NCBI RefSeq assembly: GCF_024700075.1
Contig: NZ_JAJONE010000001.1
Span: forward strand, 1,426,001 to 1,490,000
Origin: Hymenobacter sp. J193
GTDB lineage: Bacteria > Bacteroidota > Bacteroidia > Cytophagales > Hymenobacteraceae
Direction: 5' to 3'
Length of the DNA: 64,000 bases
In this document: one piece after another, positions 61,741-64,000 of the stretch
Layout: each line of letters opens with the position of its first letter
How positions within the stretch are numbered: the stretch's first letter is position 1
The notes under the pieces: model-generated
What the model was told of the DNA's origin: nothing
Database searches by the model: none
What the model saw: only the letters and a program-made list of their open reading frames with translations
Position numbers and translations under genes: made by a program

Positions 61741-64000
61741 ATGCGCTTTCGGTTTTTAGGATTGCTGCTGAGCTTTTTGTGCACCAGCCTGCACGTACGG
61801 GCGCAGCAGGCCGGCTTGGTGGCCAGCCAGCACACGCTGCACTGGAAAGGCTACCAAACCATCGAGTTGCCCAACGGCCGCAAGCAGCAGGTACCAGCTT
61901 TGCTGGAAGGAGGCTTTTTGCCCGGCCAGCTCGTGCCTTTCTACCAGTTCTCGGTGAAGGGCGCCGTGGCGCAAGGCGAGCTGCTGAACGCGGTATACGA
62001 GCCTTTGTCGGCGGCCGATGCGCGCCTGCTGACCAAGGCTACCGTGGCAGCCACGCCGGAAATCCGGCAGGTGACGGGCACAGCCAGCCGCCAGCAGCTC
62101 ACCACCATTACGCTTACGCCGCTGCGGCGCTCCGGCAGCGGCCAGCTCGAAAAGCTCGTTTCCTTCACGTATTCCTACTCGCTGGGCCGCGGTGCGCAGG
62201 CCCGCGCGGCTCGTACGGCCCACGTCTACGCGGCCAACTCCGTGCTCAACCAGGGCCAGTGGTTCAAGATTGGCGTGCCGGAAAGCGGCATGTACAAGCT
62301 CGATAAAGCCACGCTAAGCAAGCTGGGCCTGGACGTGCAGAGCCTCGACCCGCGCCGCCTTCAGCTCTACGGCAATGCCACCGGTCAGCTGCCCCAGCTT
62401 AACAGCACACCCCGCCCCGACGACCTAGTGGAAAACGCCATCTACGTGTCGGGCAACGGTGATGGGAGTTTGGGTGATGATGAGTACGTGCTGTTTTACG
62501 CCCGGGGCCCGCACACCTGGGAAGCTGGCACGGCTACGCGGCCCTTCCGCCACCTCTACCACAGCTACACTGATACTGCCTACTACTTTCTGACGGTGGG
62601 CACCGCCGCCGGCCGCCGCGTGGCTCCGGCCGAAGCACCCATCGCCACGCCCACTGCCACCATCACGTCCTACCTCGACCGGCAGTTCCACGAAATCGAC
62701 CTGTACAACCTGCTCAAATCGGGGCGACAGTGGCTGGGTGAGGCATTCTCAGGCGGCGACCAACAGGAATTCACCTTTTCCGGGCCCGACGTAGTAGCCG
62801 GCTCCCCGGTGCGCGTTACCAGCCTCACGGCGGCAGCCTCCTCTATCAATACCTCTTTCGGCCTGACGCTTAACGGACAGACCATCGGGACGCAATTCAT
62901 CAGCAGAATAGAAGGGGGCTCTTTCCCTCTAGTTGCCAATCAGGCTCTGTCGACTTTCACGACAACAGCCAGCGGGACCGAGTTGAAGGTGCGGCTGGCT
63001 TACAACTCCAGTGGCGACATCACGGCCAAGGGCTACCTCGACTACCTGGAAGTGGTGGCTGAACGTCAGCTCCGGCTGGATGGGGCCGTGCGCGAGTTCC
63101 GCTCCCGCACCAATGTAGCCCCGGGCGCCGTCAGTGAGTTTGTGCTGGAAAACGCCGCCGATGCTACCGTGTGGGACGTAACCAACCCGCGCCGGCCCGC
63201 CCAGCGCCAGCTCACGAATGGCCGCTTCCCGGCTCCTTCCGATTCAGTGCGCGAGTACGTGGCCTTCCGGGGCAGCGCGTTTCCCGCGCCGCGTCTGTTT
63301 GGGAAAGTAGGCAACCAGAACCTGCACGCCCTTAGCCAGGGAAACCAGCTGGATCTGGTTATCGTGACGCATCCGCTGTTTCTGGCCGAGGCCGAGCGCC
63401 TGGCCCAGCACCGCCGCACCCATGACAAGCTCCAGGCCCAGGTAGTGACGACCACGCAGGTCTACAACGAGTTCAGCTCCGGGGGGCAGGACATTTCGGC
63501 TATCCGCGACTTTATGAAGATGGTGTATGAGGCCGACCAGCGCACTAGCAGCACGTCCAAGCTGATGCTCCTGCTGTTCGGCGACGCCTCGTACGACTAC
63601 AAAGCCGACCCAACCAATGACGTCGAGTTTGAGCCTGGCTACTGGAAAAGCCGGCAGGTGAAGGACGCAGCCAATCAGAACTACGTGCCGGTGTACGAGT
63701 CGTACGAGTCGTTTAACCCCATCAACAGCTCAGCGCTGGTATCCTTTTCCTCCGATGATTATTTCGGGCTGCTGGACGATAACGAAGGCGAATGGGCGGA
63801 AGGCTCCGGTGGCAATTTTGAGCTGATGGACATTGGCGTGGGCCGCCTGCCGGTGCGGGCGCCCCAGGACCAGCCCCGCTCCACGTCCCAGGCCCGCTTG
63901 GTGGTGGATAAGCTTATTGCCTACGACCAGACTTCCGCATACGGCAAATGGCGCAACCGGCTCACCTTAGTCAGCGACGACGGGGATAACAACCTGCATA
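61741..64000 (+). CDS. porU: Type IX secretion system sortase PorU, N-terminal part; 3' end outside window
   Basis: An open frame from ATG 61741 to the edge (753 codons). Signal peptide ('MRFRFLGLLLSFLCTSLHVRAQ'). An N-terminal propeptide/beta part is followed by 'WFKIGVPESGMYKLDKATLSKLGLDV' and 'YVSGNGDGSLGDDEYVLFYARGP', typical of PorU. The gingipain-type C25 peptidase part begins near residue 540 ('LDLVIVTHPLFLAEAERLAQHR', 'LLLFGDASYDYK', 'DIGVGRLPVR', 'LVSDDGDNN'). The catalytic His and Cys lie beyond the edge. PorU removes T9SS sorting domains and joins cargo to A-LPS, working with PorZ (encoded at 20903-23245). Confidence 0.9.
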   Translation, partial: MRFRFLGLLLSFLCTSLHVRAQQAGLVASQHTLHWKGYQTIELPNGRKQQVPALLEGGFLPGQLVPFYQFSVKGAVAQGELLNAVYEPLSAADARLLTKATVAATPEIRQVTGTASRQQLTTITLTPLRRSGSGQLEKLVSFTYSYSLGRGAQARAARTAHVYAANSVLNQGQWFKIGVPESGMYKLDKATLSKLGLDVQSLDPRRLQLYGNATGQLPQLNSTPRPDDLVENAIYVSGNGDGSLGDDEYVLFYARGPHTWEAGTATRPFRHLYHSYTDTAYYFLTVGTAAGRRVAPAEAPIATPTATITSYLDRQFHEIDLYNLLKSGRQWLGEAFSGGDQQEFTFSGPDVVAGSPVRVTSLTAAASSINTSFGLTLNGQTIGTQFISRIEGGSFPLVANQALSTFTTTASGTELKVRLAYNSSGDITAKGYLDYLEVVAERQLRLDGAVREFRSRTNVAPGAVSEFVLENAADATVWDVTNPRRPAQRQLTNGRFPAPSDSVREYVAFRGSAFPAPRLFGKVGNQNLHALSQGNQLDLVIVTHPLFLAEAERLAQHRRTHDKLQAQVVTTTQVYNEFSSGGQDISAIRDFMKMVYEADQRTSSTSKLMLLLFGDASYDYKADPTNDVEFEPGYWKSRQVKDAANQNYVPVYESYESFNPINSSALVSFSSDDYFGLLDDNEGEWAEGSGGNFELMDIGVGRLPVRAPQDQPRSTSQARLVVDKLIAYDQTSAYGKWRNRLTLVSDDGDNNLH

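Overview
The window looks like chromosome of a GC-rich member of the Bacteroidota, most like Hymenobacter or a close relative in the Cytophagales. The reasons are type IX secretion (T9SS) genes (porZ and the start of porU), secreted proteins with T9SS C-terminal sorting domains, a Bacteroidota-style fusion of an ABC permease with an M1-like aminopeptidase, promoters close to the TTTG / TAnnTTTG consensus of this phylum, and few Shine-Dalgarno sequences. I recognised no tRNA, rRNA, CRISPR array, prophage, plasmid gene or transposase.

Layout: 1-5.5 kb holds the sensor part of a beta-propeller regulator (cut by the window edge), an sdpR-sdpI pair with two palindromic operators, an AT-richer DUF2314 lipoprotein and aspS. 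5.7-10.4 kb is an ABC ATPase plus the permease/peptidase fusion. 10.6-20 kb carries small secreted proteins, tadA, a Mn-type superoxide dismutase, a nucleoside permease, an AAA ATPase, a frameshifted ndk, nrnA and three consecutive FKBP prolyl isomerases. 20-27 kb holds recO, porZ, tdk, a ferredoxin, an Ala/Pro-rich unknown and a membrane protein. 27.2-32.2 kb is one large T9SS-exported GH16 glucanase with many binding modules. 32.6-38.5 kb is the cell-shape operon mreB-mreC-mreD-pbp2-rodA, then purH. 40.5-44.3 kb is a quartet of unknown product: acyl-CoA-dehydrogenase-like flavoprotein, PIG-L deacetylase, methyltransferase and glycosyltransferase. 44.4-50.5 kb has two paralogous outer-membrane barrels (one frameshifted), a UbiA prenyltransferase, a cold-shock protein, a KdsC-like phosphatase, iscX, a ferredoxin and a DUF2520 protein. 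50.6-55.6 kb is the cytochrome c maturation operon ccmB-C-D-E-F. 55.8-64 kb holds a frameshifted TolB-like/barrel protein, a DAO-family oxidoreductase, an MBL hydrolase, pssA and porU (cut by the window edge).

How parts fit together: porZ and porU belong to the machinery that exports and anchors proteins such as the GH16 enzyme. mreBCD, PBP2 and RodA build the elongation wall complex. The ccm genes attach haem to exported cytochromes, and the FKBPs probably fold envelope proteins.

Two genome-level signals stand out. First, many gaps between co-directional genes are filled by long hairpins whose arms are runs of one short word, different at most loci, starting within a few bases of the upstream stop codon. 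There are also three copies of a 92-bp palindromic repeat, a 16x heptamer array and an 8x 21-bp array. Second, three genes (ndk, a barrel gene and a TolB-like gene) are each broken by one base at a homopolymer, which suggests residual assembly errors.
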